Source of the DNA: Franzmannia qiaohouensis
GTDB lineage: Bacteria > Pseudomonadota > Gammaproteobacteria > Pseudomonadales > Halomonadaceae
Direction: 5' to 3'
DNA: 64,000 nt
NCBI RefSeq assembly: GCF_031451695.1
Contig: NZ_JARWAM010000015.1
Location: 1 to 64,000, forward strand
The position numbers were made by a program, and so were the translations under genes. Positions 1 to 10,558 of the stretch are shown one piece after another. The first letter of the stretch is position 1, and each line of letters opens with the position of its first letter. The notes beneath the pieces are model-generated. The model made no database searches. It was not told where the DNA came from and saw only the letters and a program-made list of their open reading frames with translations.

Positions 1-67
1 CAAGCCGCGAGCACCTGTGGATAGCTGCCCGCGAACAGCGGCCCGCCAGGCGGGCCATGCAGACGAC

Positions 68-90
68 AACGCCCGCACGGGGCGGGCGTT
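68..90 (-). terminator. Hairpin after pssA
   Basis: A perfect 9-bp inverted repeat (AACGCCCGC and GCGGGCGTT) with a 5-base loop lies just beyond the pssA stop codon. The run of T after the stem on the minus strand is poor, so it is either a weak intrinsic terminator or an mRNA 3'-end stabiliser. Confidence 0.55.
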
Positions 91-107
91 TGAGCGAAAT
101 GAAAAGC

Positions 108-956
108 TCAGGCGTCGGGGGCGTGCTTCATCTTGCGCATCACCGCCAGCGCTGGCCCCGAGACCACATAGGCACCGAACAGCAGCAGCAACATCACCGA
201 GGGCTGCACTGAAATCATCACGAAGCCAAGCACGATGGCTAGCAGCACCACGAAGGGGACCGGCTTCTTGAAGTCGATGTCCTTGAAGCTGTGGTAGCGA
301 ATATTGCTGACCATCAGCACCCCGGCGGCCGCCACCACCAGCAGCATGAGCAGCTTGAAGCCCACCGCATCGGCATCGAAGCTGTTGAAGGTCCAAACGC
401 TGGCGGCAACGAAGGCCGCCGCCGAGGGGCTGGGCAAGCCGATGAACCATTTCTTGTCGGTGCTGCCGATCTGCACGTTGAAGCGAGCCAGGCGCAGGGC
501 GGCGCAGGCAACGTAGAGAAATGCCACGACCCAGCCGGTCTTGCCGATGTCCTGGAGGATCCAGGTAAAAGCGACCAGCGCCGGGGCCACGCCGAACGAC
601 ACCATATCGGAGAGGCTGTCGTATTCGGCGCCGAAGGCGCTCTGGGTATTGGTCATGCGCGCTACCCGGCCGTCGAGGCCATCGAGCACCATGGCGATGA
701 AGATCGCCACCGCTGCAGCGGTGAAGTCACCGTTGATGCCTGCCACCACGGCAAAGAAACCCGAGAACAGCGCCGAAGTGGTGAACAGGTTGGGCAGCAG
801 ATAGATACCCCGTCGCCGTACCTTCTTGCCATCCTCTACCGCTTCTTCGATGACCTCGGTCTCGCGCACGAAGGCCGAGGCGATGTCTTCGTCGGCGCGC
901 GACGGAGGCACCTGCTCGGCACGATCCTGCTCTGGCGTGTTCGGCTCTTGGCTCAT
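108..956 (-). CDS. pssA: CDP-diacylglycerol--serine O-phosphatidyltransferase
   Basis: This inner-membrane enzyme makes phosphatidylserine from CDP-diacylglycerol and serine, the first step towards phosphatidylethanolamine. The 282-residue protein has the CDP-alcohol phosphotransferase signature: DGLDGRVAR at about residues 92-100, followed by the spaced aspartates of EYDSLSD at about 111-117. Several hydrophobic helices follow. The first 45 residues are hydrophilic and acidic. I chose the ATG at 956 because GGAAAGAGA precedes it; a start seven codons upstream is possible but has no such site. The gene lies downstream of ilvC on the same strand, but a strong palindrome between them suggests separate transcription. 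The pssA-ilvC-ilvHI order is common in related gammaproteobacteria. Confidence 0.95.
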   Translation of the reverse strand: MSQEPNTPEQDRAEQVPPSRADEDIASAFVRETEVIEEAVEDGKKVRRRGIYLLPNLFTTSALFSGFFAVVAGINGDFTAAAVAIFIAMVLDGLDGRVARMTNTQSAFGAEYDSLSDMVSFGVAPALVAFTWILQDIGKTGWVVAFLYVACAALRLARFNVQIGSTDKKWFIGLPSPSAAAFVAASVWTFNSFDADAVGFKLLMLLVVAAAGVLMVSNIRYHSFKDIDFKKPVPFVVLLAIVLGFVMISVQPSVMLLLLFGAYVVSGPALAVMRKMKHAPDA

Positions 957-1069
957 AATTCTCTTTCCATTGCCCAAAAAAAGCGCCGTGGCGCCTTTTC
1001 CATTCTACACCCTGACTCGTATTACGATAGCGACGGGGCGCTTTCCAGCGGCGGCAAGGCCCCAACAAC

Positions 1070-1099
1070 GACAAGGGCGCGGATATCCGCGCCCTTGTC
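1070..1099 (-). terminator. Perfect 30-bp palindrome after ilvC
   Basis: Two 15-base arms (GACAAGGGCGCGGAT and its exact complement) meet with no loop, 20 bases beyond the ilvC stop. The following minus-strand bases are only mildly T-rich (GTTGTTG). As RNA it would form a very stable stem, most likely the ilvC terminator. Confidence 0.7.
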
Positions 1100-1119
1100 A
1101 GCATGAAACACCGGTTCGA

Positions 1120-2136
1120 TCAGTTCTTGGACTTGTCGACCAGTTGGTTGGCGGCGATCCACGGCATCATGGAGCGCAGCTTGGCGCCGACCTGCTCGAT
1201 GTCGTGCTCGGCGTTGAGACGGCGACGCGCGGTCATCGACGGGTAGTTGCTGTTGCCCTCGTTGATGAACATCTTGGCGTACTCACCAGTCTGGATGCGC
1301 TTGAGCGCATTGCGCATGGCGGCGCGAGACTCGTCGTTGATGATCTCGGGACCGGTGACGTACTCGCCGTACTCGGCATTGTTGGAGATCGAGTAGTTCA
1401 TGTTGGCGATGCCGCCCTCGTACATCAGGTCGACGATCAGCTTGAGCTCATGCAGGCACTCGAAGTAGGCCATCTCCGGGGCGTAGCCAGCCTCGGTGAG
1501 GGTCTCGAAACCGGCCTTGACCAGCTCGACGGCACCGCCGCACAGCACCGCCTGCTCGCCGAACAGATCGGTCTCGGTCTCGTCCTTGAAGGTGGTCTCG
1601 ATGATCCCGCTGCGGCCGCCGCCGACGCCCGCGGCGTAGGAGAGTGCCAGCTCCTTGGCGGAGCCCGAGGCATCCTGGTGGATGGCGATCAGGTCGGGAA
1701 TGCCGCCGCCCTTGACGAACTCGGAGCGCACGGTGTGGCCCGGGGCCTTGGGCGCGATCATGATCACGTCCAGATCCTTGCGCGGCTCGATCTGGTTGTA
1801 GTGGATGTTGAAGCCGTGGGCGAAGGCCAGGGTGGCGCCTTCCTTGAGATTAGGCTCGACCTCGTTCTCGTAGATCGCCTTCTGGTTCTCGTCCGGAGCC
1901 AGGATCATCACCACGTCGGCGGTCTTGCACGCCTCGGGCACGGAGGCGACCTTGAGGCCTGCCGCCTCGGCCTTGGCCGCGGAGGAGGAGCCTTGGCGCA
2001 GCGCTACGGTGACGTCGACGCCAGATTCCTTGAGGTTGTTGGCGTGGGCGTGACCCTGGGAGCCGTAACCGACGATGGTGACCTTCTTGCCCTGGATGAG
2101 GGACAGGTCGCAGTCCTTATCGTAATAGACGCGCAT
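1120..2136 (-). CDS. ilvC: Ketol-acid reductoisomerase (NADP+)
   Basis: The enzyme carries out the second common step of isoleucine and valine synthesis: isomerisation and NADPH-dependent reduction of acetolactate and acetohydroxybutyrate. The 338-residue protein is the short class I form. An N-terminal Rossmann domain shows GYGSQG at about residues 23-28. The C-terminal helical domain includes the acidic metal-binding segment DLFGEQAVLCGG and a second conserved stretch around ECLHELKLIVDLMYEGG. The ATG at 2136 has a good AGGAGA site upstream. The gene is divergent from ilvY across about 170 bases that hold an IlvY-type operator, so induction by IlvY with its acetohydroxy-acid substrates is expected, as in enterobacteria. 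Confidence 0.97.
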   Translation of the reverse strand: MRVYYDKDCDLSLIQGKKVTIVGYGSQGHAHANNLKESGVDVTVALRQGSSSAAKAEAAGLKVASVPEACKTADVVMILAPDENQKAIYENEVEPNLKEGATLAFAHGFNIHYNQIEPRKDLDVIMIAPKAPGHTVRSEFVKGGGIPDLIAIHQDASGSAKELALSYAAGVGGGRSGIIETTFKDETETDLFGEQAVLCGGAVELVKAGFETLTEAGYAPEMAYFECLHELKLIVDLMYEGGIANMNYSISNNAEYGEYVTGPEIINDESRAAMRNALKRIQTGEYAKMFINEGNSNYPSMTARRRLNAEHDIEQVGAKLRSMMPWIAANQLVDKSKN

Positions 2137-2266
2137 GGGGATTCTCCTGAGATATGGCGGATATGGAATTCAGCGTTGATGGCCACCCGCGCCGTCTGTC
2201 GCGGCGCTGGGAGTCGTCGAAACGATGACGACACCTTAAGGCAGGCGCAGCGTTGCGTAAAACGCT

Positions 2267-2293
2267 ATATTTGCAATACCAGATTGCATATAT
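2267..2293. promoter_or_regulatory. Candidate IlvY operator between ilvC and ilvY
   Basis: ATATTTGCAAT and ATTGCATATAT form an inverted repeat with 11-base arms, a 5-base spacer and one mismatch. It ends 14 bases before the ilvY start codon. The TTGCAAT/ATTGCA core and the position in a divergent ilvY-ilvC promoter match what is known of IlvY control in E. coli. LysR-type regulators bind such interrupted dyads. Confidence 0.75.
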
Positions 2294-2306
2294 TGAAATA
2301 CGCCAC

Positions 2307-3185
2307 ATGGACATGCGCCCCCTCAAGCACTTCCTGGCCCTGGCCGACATGCTGCACTTCGGCCGCGCCAGCGATGCCTGTCATATCAGCCCCTCGACGC
2401 TGTCGCGTTCGATCCGCCAGCTCGAAGAAAACCTAGGCGCGCCGCTGTTCGAGCGCGACAACCGCCACGTCGCCCTGACCCGCCAGGGGCAGATGTTCCA
2501 GCACTATGCCCGCGATGCGCTGGAGCAGTGGGAGGCAATACGCCACTCGTTGATGAGCGAGGCCCGTGAACTGGCCGGCGAGATCAGCATCTACTGCTCG
2601 GTGACCGCCAGCTACAGTTTCCTCTACGCGCTGCTCAGCGAATTTCGCCTGCGTCACCCGCGCATCGAGCTCAAGCTGCACACCGGCGACCCCGCCGAGT
2701 CGGTGGGACGGGTACTGGCCGGCGAGGAGGACATGGCGATCACGCCCCGGCCACGCACTCTGCCCGACGGCCTGGCCTTCAAGCCAATGACCACCTCGCC
2801 GCTGGTGTTCATCGCCCCTCGCGAAGAGACCAGCTGGATGCCCAGCACGCCGCAGACCCCCAGCGCCGCCCAGTGGGCCGGCGTGCCGATGATTCTCTCC
2901 GAGTCGGGCCTGGCCCGGGAGCACTGCGACACCTGGTTCAAGGCGCTGGGCGTCACGCCGCAGATCTATGCCCAGGTCGCCGGCAACGAAGCCATCGTCA
3001 GCATGGTCGGCCTGGGCTTCGGGGTCGGCGTGGTGCCCAAGATCGTGCTCGATAACAGCCCACTCCACGACCGAGTCACGATCCTGCCGGTCAAGCCCGA
3101 ACTGCCCCACTACGACGTCGGCCTGTGCGTTGCCAAGCGCCGCCTCAAGAGCCCACTCATCCGTGCGCTTTGGGCGGAAGTGTAA
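2307..3185 (+). CDS. ilvY: LysR-family activator of ilvC, IlvY type
   Basis: This is a 292-residue LysR-type transcriptional regulator. The N-terminal winged helix-turn-helix reads LKHFLALADMLHFGRASDACHI and then SPSTLSRSIRQLEENLGAPLF, very close to IlvY of enterobacteria. The effector domain also matches, including CSVTASYSFLYALLSEFR and the late GNEAIVSMVGLGFGVGVVP segment. I chose the ATG at 2307, where homology begins; an upstream TTG at 2253 would run through the operator. Divergence from ilvC supports the assignment: it should activate ilvC when acetolactate or acetohydroxybutyrate accumulates and repress its own gene. It converges on ilvIH across a terminator. Confidence 0.9.
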   Translation: MDMRPLKHFLALADMLHFGRASDACHISPSTLSRSIRQLEENLGAPLFERDNRHVALTRQGQMFQHYARDALEQWEAIRHSLMSEARELAGEISIYCSVTASYSFLYALLSEFRLRHPRIELKLHTGDPAESVGRVLAGEEDMAITPRPRTLPDGLAFKPMTTSPLVFIAPREETSWMPSTPQTPSAAQWAGVPMILSESGLAREHCDTWFKALGVTPQIYAQVAGNEAIVSMVGLGFGVGVVPKIVLDNSPLHDRVTILPVKPELPHYDVGLCVAKRRLKSPLIRALWAEV

Positions 3186-3197
3186 AGGGCGCCCACG

Positions 3198-3220
3198 AAA
3201 AAGCCGCCCCGGAGGGCGGC
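3198..3220 (-). terminator. Intrinsic terminator of ilvIH
   Basis: A GCCGCCC/GGGCGGC stem with a 4-base loop is followed on the minus strand by five T. It lies 30 bases beyond the ilvH stop and between the convergent ilvY and ilvH genes. Confidence 0.85.
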
Positions 3221-3250
3221 CTATGGTGCTCTATCGAGCGCAGTCGTAAA

Positions 3251-3742
3251 TCAGAGCGACAGCACCTTATCGCCACGCGCTATCCCCGACACCCCGGTGC
3301 GCGCCACCTCGAGAATGCCCACCGGCGCCATGGCCTGCAGGAAGGCATCCAGCTTGCCGGCATCGCCGGTGATCTGCACCGTGTAGAGGCTCGGCGTAAC
3401 GTCGACGACCTGGGCGCGGAAGATGTCGGCGGTGCGCTTGACCTCGTCACGCGCGGCACCGAGCGCCTTGACCTTGACCATCATCAGCTCGCGTTCGATG
3501 TGGTTGCCCTCGGTCAGGTCGACCAGCTTGACCACGTCGATCAGCTTGTTGAGATGCTTGGTGATCTGTTCGATCACTCGGTCATCGCCGATCGTGGTCA
3601 CCGTCAACCGCGACAGGGTCGGGTCTTCGGTAGGCGCCACATTGAGCGTCTCGATGTTGTAGTTGCGTTGGGCGAACAGCCCCACCACGCGGGACAGCGC
3701 GCCGGGCTCGTTTTCCATCAGGATCGAAATGATATGGCGCAT
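3251..3742 (-). CDS. ilvH: Acetolactate synthase, small regulatory subunit
   Basis: This is the regulatory subunit of acetohydroxyacid synthase, which activates the large subunit and gives valine feedback inhibition. The 163-residue protein has the expected length. It starts with an ACT domain (MRHIISILMENEPGALSRVVGLF, where glycine and asparagine residues line the valine site) and ends with the ALS small-subunit C-terminal domain. Its ATG shares one base with the stop codon of the large-subunit gene (TGATG), so the two are translationally coupled. A terminator follows. Confidence 0.96.
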   Translation of the reverse strand: MRHIISILMENEPGALSRVVGLFAQRNYNIETLNVAPTEDPTLSRLTVTTIGDDRVIEQITKHLNKLIDVVKLVDLTEGNHIERELMMVKVKALGAARDEVKRTADIFRAQVVDVTPSLYTVQITGDAGKLDAFLQAMAPVGILEVARTGVSGIARGDKVLSL

Positions 3743-5466
3743 CAGGTCCGCTCCGTCTTCGAAAGCAGCATGTCACGCATGGCGCCCAGCGGCACCTGCA
3801 TCGGATAAACGTGCTCGCGCGGGTCGACATAGATGTCGAGGAACACCAGCTCGTTGTTGTCAGCGAAGGCCCGCTCGAGGGCGGGTTCGAGATCCTCGTG
3901 ACGCTCTACCTTGATGGCGGTAAACCCGTAGGCTTCGATCAGCTTCTGGAAGTCGGGCAGCGACTCCATGTACGAGTGCGCATGGCGCGACTTGTAGTTG
4001 AGGTCCTGCCACTGGCGCACCATGCCCAGCGACCCATTGTTGAGATTGACGATCTTGACGCCCACCCCGTACTGCTTACAGGTCGACAGCTCCTGCATCA
4101 TCATCTGGAAACTGCCCTCGCCGGTGATGCACACCACATCGTCCTGGGGGTAGCTCTTCTTGATGCCCATGGCCGCCGGGAAGCCAAAGCCCATGGTGCC
4201 CAGCCCCCCCGAGGTGATGAAACGGTTGGGCTTGTCGAACTTGTAGTACTGCGCGGCAAACATCTGGTGCTGGCCGACGTCGGTGGTCACGAAGGCCTCG
4301 CCGCGGGTAATCCTGCACACCGCCTCGATGACCTCCTGCGGCTTGAGCGCCTCGCCGGGCTCGGAGGGCTCGTAGAGCTTGCCGTGGCGCTCCTCGCGCC
4401 AGCCGTCGATCTTCTGCCACCACTCGCCGAGGGCGTCGGGATGGGCGATCTCCTTGCCCTGCACCAGGCTGATCATCTCGTTGATCACGCTGGCCGCCGG
4501 CCCGACGATGGGCACATCGGCACGCACCGTCTTGGACACCGAACTGGGGTCGATGTCGACGTGCACGATCTTGGCCGTGGGACAGAACTTGGAGGTGTTG
4601 TTGGTGACCCGGTCGTCAAAGCGCGCGCCGATGGCGATCACCAGGTCGGCATGGTGCATGGCCATGTTCGACTCGTAGGAGCCGTGCATGCCCAGCCAGC
4701 CGAGGCACTGGTCGTCGCTCTGCGGGAAGGCGCCGATGCCCATCAGGGTGGTCGTGATTGGGAAGCCGAGCTGCTTGACCAGGTCGGTGAGCCCCTCGCA
4801 GGCGCGACCGGTGATCACCCCGCCGCCGGTATAGAACACCGGCCGCTTGGCCTTGAGCATCAGCTCCACGGCCTTCTTGATCTGGCCGGTATGGCCGCGG
4901 GTCACCGGATTGTAGGAGCGCATCTTGACCTTCTTCGGGTAGACGTACTCATAGCGCTCGGTGGGCGCGGTCATGTCCTTGGGAATATCCACCACCACCG
5001 GACCGGGACGGCCGGTAGAGGCCAGATAGTAGGCCTTCTTGAGGACTTCCGGAATCTCGGACGGATGCCGGATCGAGAAGCTATGCTTCACGATCGGCCG
5101 GGTCACGCCGATGATGTCGGTTTCCTGGAAGGCGTCATCGCCGATCAGGTGGCTCATCACCTGGCCGCACAGCACCACCATCGGAATCGAGTCCATGTAG
5201 GCGGTGGCGATACCGGTCACGGCGTTGGTCGCGCCGGGCCCGGAGGTCACCAGCACGGTGCCGGGCTTGCCGGACGCACGGGCATAGCCGTCGGCGGCGT
5301 GGGTCGCCGCCTGCTCGTGGCGTACCAGGATGTGCTTGACCTTGTCCTGGCGGAACAGCGCGTCGTAGATATGCAGCGCTGCGCCGCCCGGGTAACCATA
5401 GATATATTCGACGCCCTCATCCTGCAGGAAGCGGGCGATCATGTCGGCGCCGGAAAGCAGTTCCAC
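3742..5466 (-). CDS. ilvI: Acetolactate synthase, large catalytic subunit
   Basis: This thiamine-diphosphate enzyme condenses pyruvate with pyruvate or 2-oxobutyrate at the start of valine and isoleucine synthesis. Domains run in the usual order. The pyrimidine-binding domain carries the catalytic glutamate in RHEQAATHAADGYAR. The central FAD-type domain follows. The cofactor domain contains GEGSFQMMMQEL and, at the usual distance, NLNN. A GTG at 5466 with GGGGAG eight bases upstream gives 574 residues, the same length as E. coli IlvI; the longer reading from 5520 lacks a ribosome site and homology. The gene is followed by ilvH with a 1-base overlap. About 360 bases of structured leader precede it. 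Confidence 0.94.
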   Translation of the reverse strand: MELLSGADMIARFLQDEGVEYIYGYPGGAALHIYDALFRQDKVKHILVRHEQAATHAADGYARASGKPGTVLVTSGPGATNAVTGIATAYMDSIPMVVLCGQVMSHLIGDDAFQETDIIGVTRPIVKHSFSIRHPSEIPEVLKKAYYLASTGRPGPVVVDIPKDMTAPTERYEYVYPKKVKMRSYNPVTRGHTGQIKKAVELMLKAKRPVFYTGGGVITGRACEGLTDLVKQLGFPITTTLMGIGAFPQSDDQCLGWLGMHGSYESNMAMHHADLVIAIGARFDDRVTNNTSKFCPTAKIVHVDIDPSSVSKTVRADVPIVGPAASVINEMISLVQGKEIAHPDALGEWWQKIDGWREERHGKLYEPSEPGEALKPQEVIEAVCRITRGEAFVTTDVGQHQMFAAQYYKFDKPNRFITSGGLGTMGFGFPAAMGIKKSYPQDDVVCITGEGSFQMMMQELSTCKQYGVGVKIVNLNNGSLGMVRQWQDLNYKSRHAHSYMESLPDFQKLIEAYGFTAIKVERHEDLEPALERAFADNNELVFLDIYVDPREHVYPMQVPLGAMRDMLLSKTERT

Positions 5467-5803
5467 GTGTGTTTCTCCCCTGGAGGTCTCGAGTGCGATC
5501 CATGTCCCAGTGCGGGTCATGGGGTCGAGTGCGACGGTACGTCGCTGCCGGCAGTGCCGGCACCTGATGCCAAACCCTGGCTAATGAGCCCTGTTGGGGC
5601 CTGCACTCTCATTCGGCAGCATCGATCCATGCAGCATGAATCGGCGCTACCTTTCACGGCGGTTCGCCGTGTCGGGGGCGTTGGCCAGACCGAGCGGTTA
5701 GCTCGGGCCGGAAGTCCTTCGGCGGGTAGAGGCCATTCGGCCTACCCTTCGCGCGGTGAGTGGGGATTGCCCGTATGGACCGCGCCCGCAATCAGGAACC
5801 GAC
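5467..5803 (-). promoter_or_regulatory. Long structured leader upstream of ilvI
   Basis: This gene-free stretch precedes ilvI on the minus strand. It holds at least four hairpins. One has GGGT-A and GGCC arms around ATTC at 5724-5747 with a 2-base bulge. The others are CCGAGC/GCTCGG at 5690-5706, ACGGCG/CGCCGT at 5656-5670, and TGCCGGC/GCCGGCA at 5546-5562, which is perfect with 7 pairs and lies 80 bases from the start codon. I looked for an isoleucine, leucine and valine-rich leader peptide and found none. Two short open frames (11 and 18 codons) contain no such run. The layout suggests an RNA-level control region of unknown mechanism. Confidence 0.5.
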
Positions 5804-5833
5804 AAGATTCCAATAGCGCGGCTGGGCTGTCAA
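5804..5833 (-). promoter_or_regulatory. Candidate ilvI promoter
   Basis: A perfect TTGACA (minus strand, 5828-5833) is followed after 18 bases by AATCTT, a weak -10. The -35 is convincing and the -10 is not. If used, it would give a leader of about 330 bases. Confidence 0.4.
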
Positions 5834-5888
5834 CCGCCAAACCGCCTTGGGTAGCCCAAGGTCGACAATTGAGCAAGGCGCAGACATT

Positions 5889-5918
5889 AAAAAGCCCGTC
5901 TCGACAAGCGAGACGGGC
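5889..5918 (-). terminator. Intrinsic terminator of clpB
   Basis: A perfect 10-bp stem (GCCCGTCTCG and CGAGACGGGC) with a 5-base loop is followed by TTTTT on the minus strand, 46 bases beyond the clpB stop. Confidence 0.9.
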
Positions 5919-5963
5919 AAACGAGGTCGGACGCGACCGTTTAAACCATTATCGGCAGCTGCC

Positions 5964-8558
<2,595 letters not shown>

Positions 8559-8632
8559 TTACTCTTCCTCCATCGGGGTGGCGGCGCGTTCGGACGCGCC
8601 GCTTGGCCCTGTCAATATCGTCTTGACATCAT

Positions 8633-8661
8633 CAATGGAGTCGGCGGGGGCCGCTTTCAAG
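8633..8661 (-). promoter_or_regulatory. Sigma-32 (heat-shock) promoter of clpB
   Basis: On the minus strand CTTGAA is followed after 15 bases by CTCCATTG. The heat-shock consensus is CTTGAA, 13-15 bases, CCCCATNT, so the -35 is perfect and the -10 matches in six of eight positions. The -35 lies 48 bases from the end of pgeF. Between promoter and start codon is a hairpin (GGCGCGT/ACGCGCC, 8583-8600) in the predicted 5' leader. Confidence 0.75.
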
Positions 8662-8708
8662 TCGGCCGACGGGGAAAGCTCGCCTAGCGTTGATCTGGAT
8701 CAAGCGCC

Positions 8709-9473
8709 TCAGCGTAGCCAGATCACGCTGGCCATGCGCCCGGTCTGGCCGTCGTCGCGGCGGTGGGAGTAGAAGCGCGGCTCGCAGGCGGTGCAGAAGT
8801 GCCCGCCGCTGACGTGATGCACCCCGAGGCGCTCGAGACGCAGCCGCGCCAGCTTGTAGATATCGGCCATGTAGTGGCCGAGCCGATAGGGACTGGGTTC
8901 GAAGGCCGAGGCCGCCTCCGGCTGTACTGCGACAAAGGCGTCGAACACCTCCGGCCCCACCTCGAACTGGGCGTTGGAGATCGCCGGGCCGAGCCACACC
9001 AGCAGCTCATCGGGTTCGATATCCAGCGCGGCCATGGTGGCCTCGAGCACGCCGCCGGCGAGGCTGCGCCAACCGGCATGGGCCAGCCCCACCTTGGTGC
9101 CCAGGCGGTCGCAGAAGAACACCGGCAGGCAGTCGGCGGTCTGGATCACGCAGGCGTAGCGCTTGTCGGCGGCCACCGCCGCGTCGGCCTGGGGCACCTC
9201 GGGATCGTACGCTTGTTGCACCGCCGCGCCGTGCACCTGGTCGAGCCACAGCAGCGGGCGGTCGTCGTCGAGCTGCGCCCGCAGCAGCTCGCGGCAGCGC
9301 TCGACCATGGCCGGGTCGTCGCCGACATGCAGCGCGGTATTGAAGGCCGCAAAGGGTCCCTGGCTGGGGCCGGTCTCGCGGGTGGTGACGAAGGCGCCGA
9401 CCCGGGTCGGCGCCGGCCAGTCGGGCAGGATCAGCGTCGGGTGCGGGTGCAGGTCGTCGGCGGCGTCGTGCAT
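8709..9473 (-). CDS. pgeF: Laccase-domain purine nucleoside phosphorylase / peptidoglycan editing factor
   Basis: This is a 254-residue protein of the YfiH/PgeF family, formerly called polyphenol oxidase. Family members act on adenosine and inosine, or remove misincorporated amino acids from muropeptide precursors. The conserved metal-site segments are visible: VHGAAVQQAY, QTADCLPVFFCD and GLAHAGWRSLAGGVLE, with Cys and His ligands, and FCTACEPRFYSHRRD near the end. It lies between rluD and clpB on the same strand, as in Pseudomonas and E. coli. The gap to rluD is 10 bases, so the two are cotranscribed. Confidence 0.92.
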   Translation of the reverse strand: MHDAADDLHPHPTLILPDWPAPTRVGAFVTTRETGPSQGPFAAFNTALHVGDDPAMVERCRELLRAQLDDDRPLLWLDQVHGAAVQQAYDPEVPQADAAVAADKRYACVIQTADCLPVFFCDRLGTKVGLAHAGWRSLAGGVLEATMAALDIEPDELLVWLGPAISNAQFEVGPEVFDAFVAVQPEAASAFEPSPYRLGHYMADIYKLARLRLERLGVHHVSGGHFCTACEPRFYSHRRDDGQTGRMASVIWLR

Positions 9474-9483
9474 CGCGGGCTCC

Positions 9484-10443
9484 TCAGCGCATGGTGGCGT
9501 GGTCGTGACGCAGGTAGTCGAGCAGCATCAGCATATCGTCGGGCAGCTCGGCACGGTACTCGACCCGCTGGCCGCTGGCCGGATGAACGAAGGCCAGCTT
9601 GCGGGCATGCAGCGCCTGGCGCGGAAAGCCGCGCAGCAAGTCCTTGAGCGCATCGTCGGCGCCCGGCGGCAGCTTCAGCCGCCCGCCGTAGAGCGCATCA
9701 CCAATCAGCGGGAAACGCTTGTGGGCCAGGTGCACGCGGATCTGGTGGGTGCGCCCGGTCTCGAGCTTGCAGCGCACATGGGTATGGTGGCGGAAGCGTT
9801 CGGTGACCCGGTAGTGGGTCACCGCCGGCTTGCCGTTGCCGGTCACCGCCTGGCGCTTGCGATCCTTGGGGTGGCGGCCAATGGGCGCATCCACGGTGCC
9901 GCCGGAGGTCATCACCCCGGTGACGACGGCATCGTACTCGCGGGACATGCTACGCGCCTGCAGCTGCTCGACCAGCGCGGCCTGGGCAGCCAGCGTCTTG
10001 GCCACCACCATCAGCCCGGTGGTGTCCTTGTCGAGGCGGTGCACGATGCCGGCACGGGGAATGCTCGCCGCCGCCGGATGGTGATACAGCACGGCGTTGA
10101 GCAGGGTGCCGTCGGGGTTACCCGCCGCGGGGTGGACCACCAGCCCCGCCGGCTTGTTGATCACCAGCACCTCGTCATCTTCGAAGACGATATCCAGCGT
10201 CATGGCCTGGGGCTCGAAGCGGGTGTCCTCCTCGAGCTCGGCGCGCAGCAGCAGCTGCTCGCCGCCGTGGAGCTTGTGCTTGGGCCGCCGCTGCTCGCCA
10301 TCGACGGTCAGCACCCCCTGCTGGATCCAGCCCTTGAGGCGCTCGCGGGAGAAATCGTCAAATAGCTCGGCAGCCGCCTGGTCGAGGCGCTGGCCGGCCA
10401 TGGCGTCGGGGACGCGGGCGTCACGGTGTAGGGTCTCGGACAT
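9484..10443 (-). CDS. rluD: 23S rRNA pseudouridine synthase RluD
   Basis: RluD modifies uridines 1911, 1915 and 1917 in helix 69 of 23S rRNA and is needed for normal ribosome assembly. The 319-residue protein has an N-terminal S4 RNA-binding domain (QRLDQAAAELF and SRERLKGWIQQG) and an RluA-type catalytic domain with the catalytic aspartate in GIVHRLDKDTTGLMVV. The ATG at 10443 begins MSETLHRDARVP at the point where homology starts; the longer reading runs into the promoter region. The gene is divergent from bamD, an arrangement widely conserved in gammaproteobacteria, and is followed by pgeF. Confidence 0.94.
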   Translation of the reverse strand: MSETLHRDARVPDAMAGQRLDQAAAELFDDFSRERLKGWIQQGVLTVDGEQRRPKHKLHGGEQLLLRAELEEDTRFEPQAMTLDIVFEDDEVLVINKPAGLVVHPAAGNPDGTLLNAVLYHHPAAASIPRAGIVHRLDKDTTGLMVVAKTLAAQAALVEQLQARSMSREYDAVVTGVMTSGGTVDAPIGRHPKDRKRQAVTGNGKPAVTHYRVTERFRHHTHVRCKLETGRTHQIRVHLAHKRFPLIGDALYGGRLKLPPGADDALKDLLRGFPRQALHARKLAFVHPASGQRVEYRAELPDDMLMLLDYLRHDHATMR

Positions 10444-10497
10444 GATGAAACGGCGGGGCCTGTGTGTTTTGCAAACGGGTGCGTTATAGTGAGCCGA

Positions 10498-10526
10498 TTG
10501 TGGCAGATTGCGAACGATTCTAGCAT
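10498..10526 (+). promoter_or_regulatory. Possible bamD promoter
   Basis: TTGTGG and TAGCAT are separated by 17 bases, with the start codon 33 bases beyond the -10. Both hexamers match the consensus only partly, so this is the best visible candidate and not a firm call. Confidence 0.35.
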
Positions 10527-10558
10527 GGCCACCCGGGTTGTTTGATACGAGGATCAAG

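Noticed and set aside
5641..5760. A tRNA- or T-box-like fold upstream of ilvI
   Set aside because: Some short stems look tRNA-like, but no acceptor stem, TTCGA arm or anticodon arm of proper length can be drawn, and T-box elements are not expected in gammaproteobacteria.
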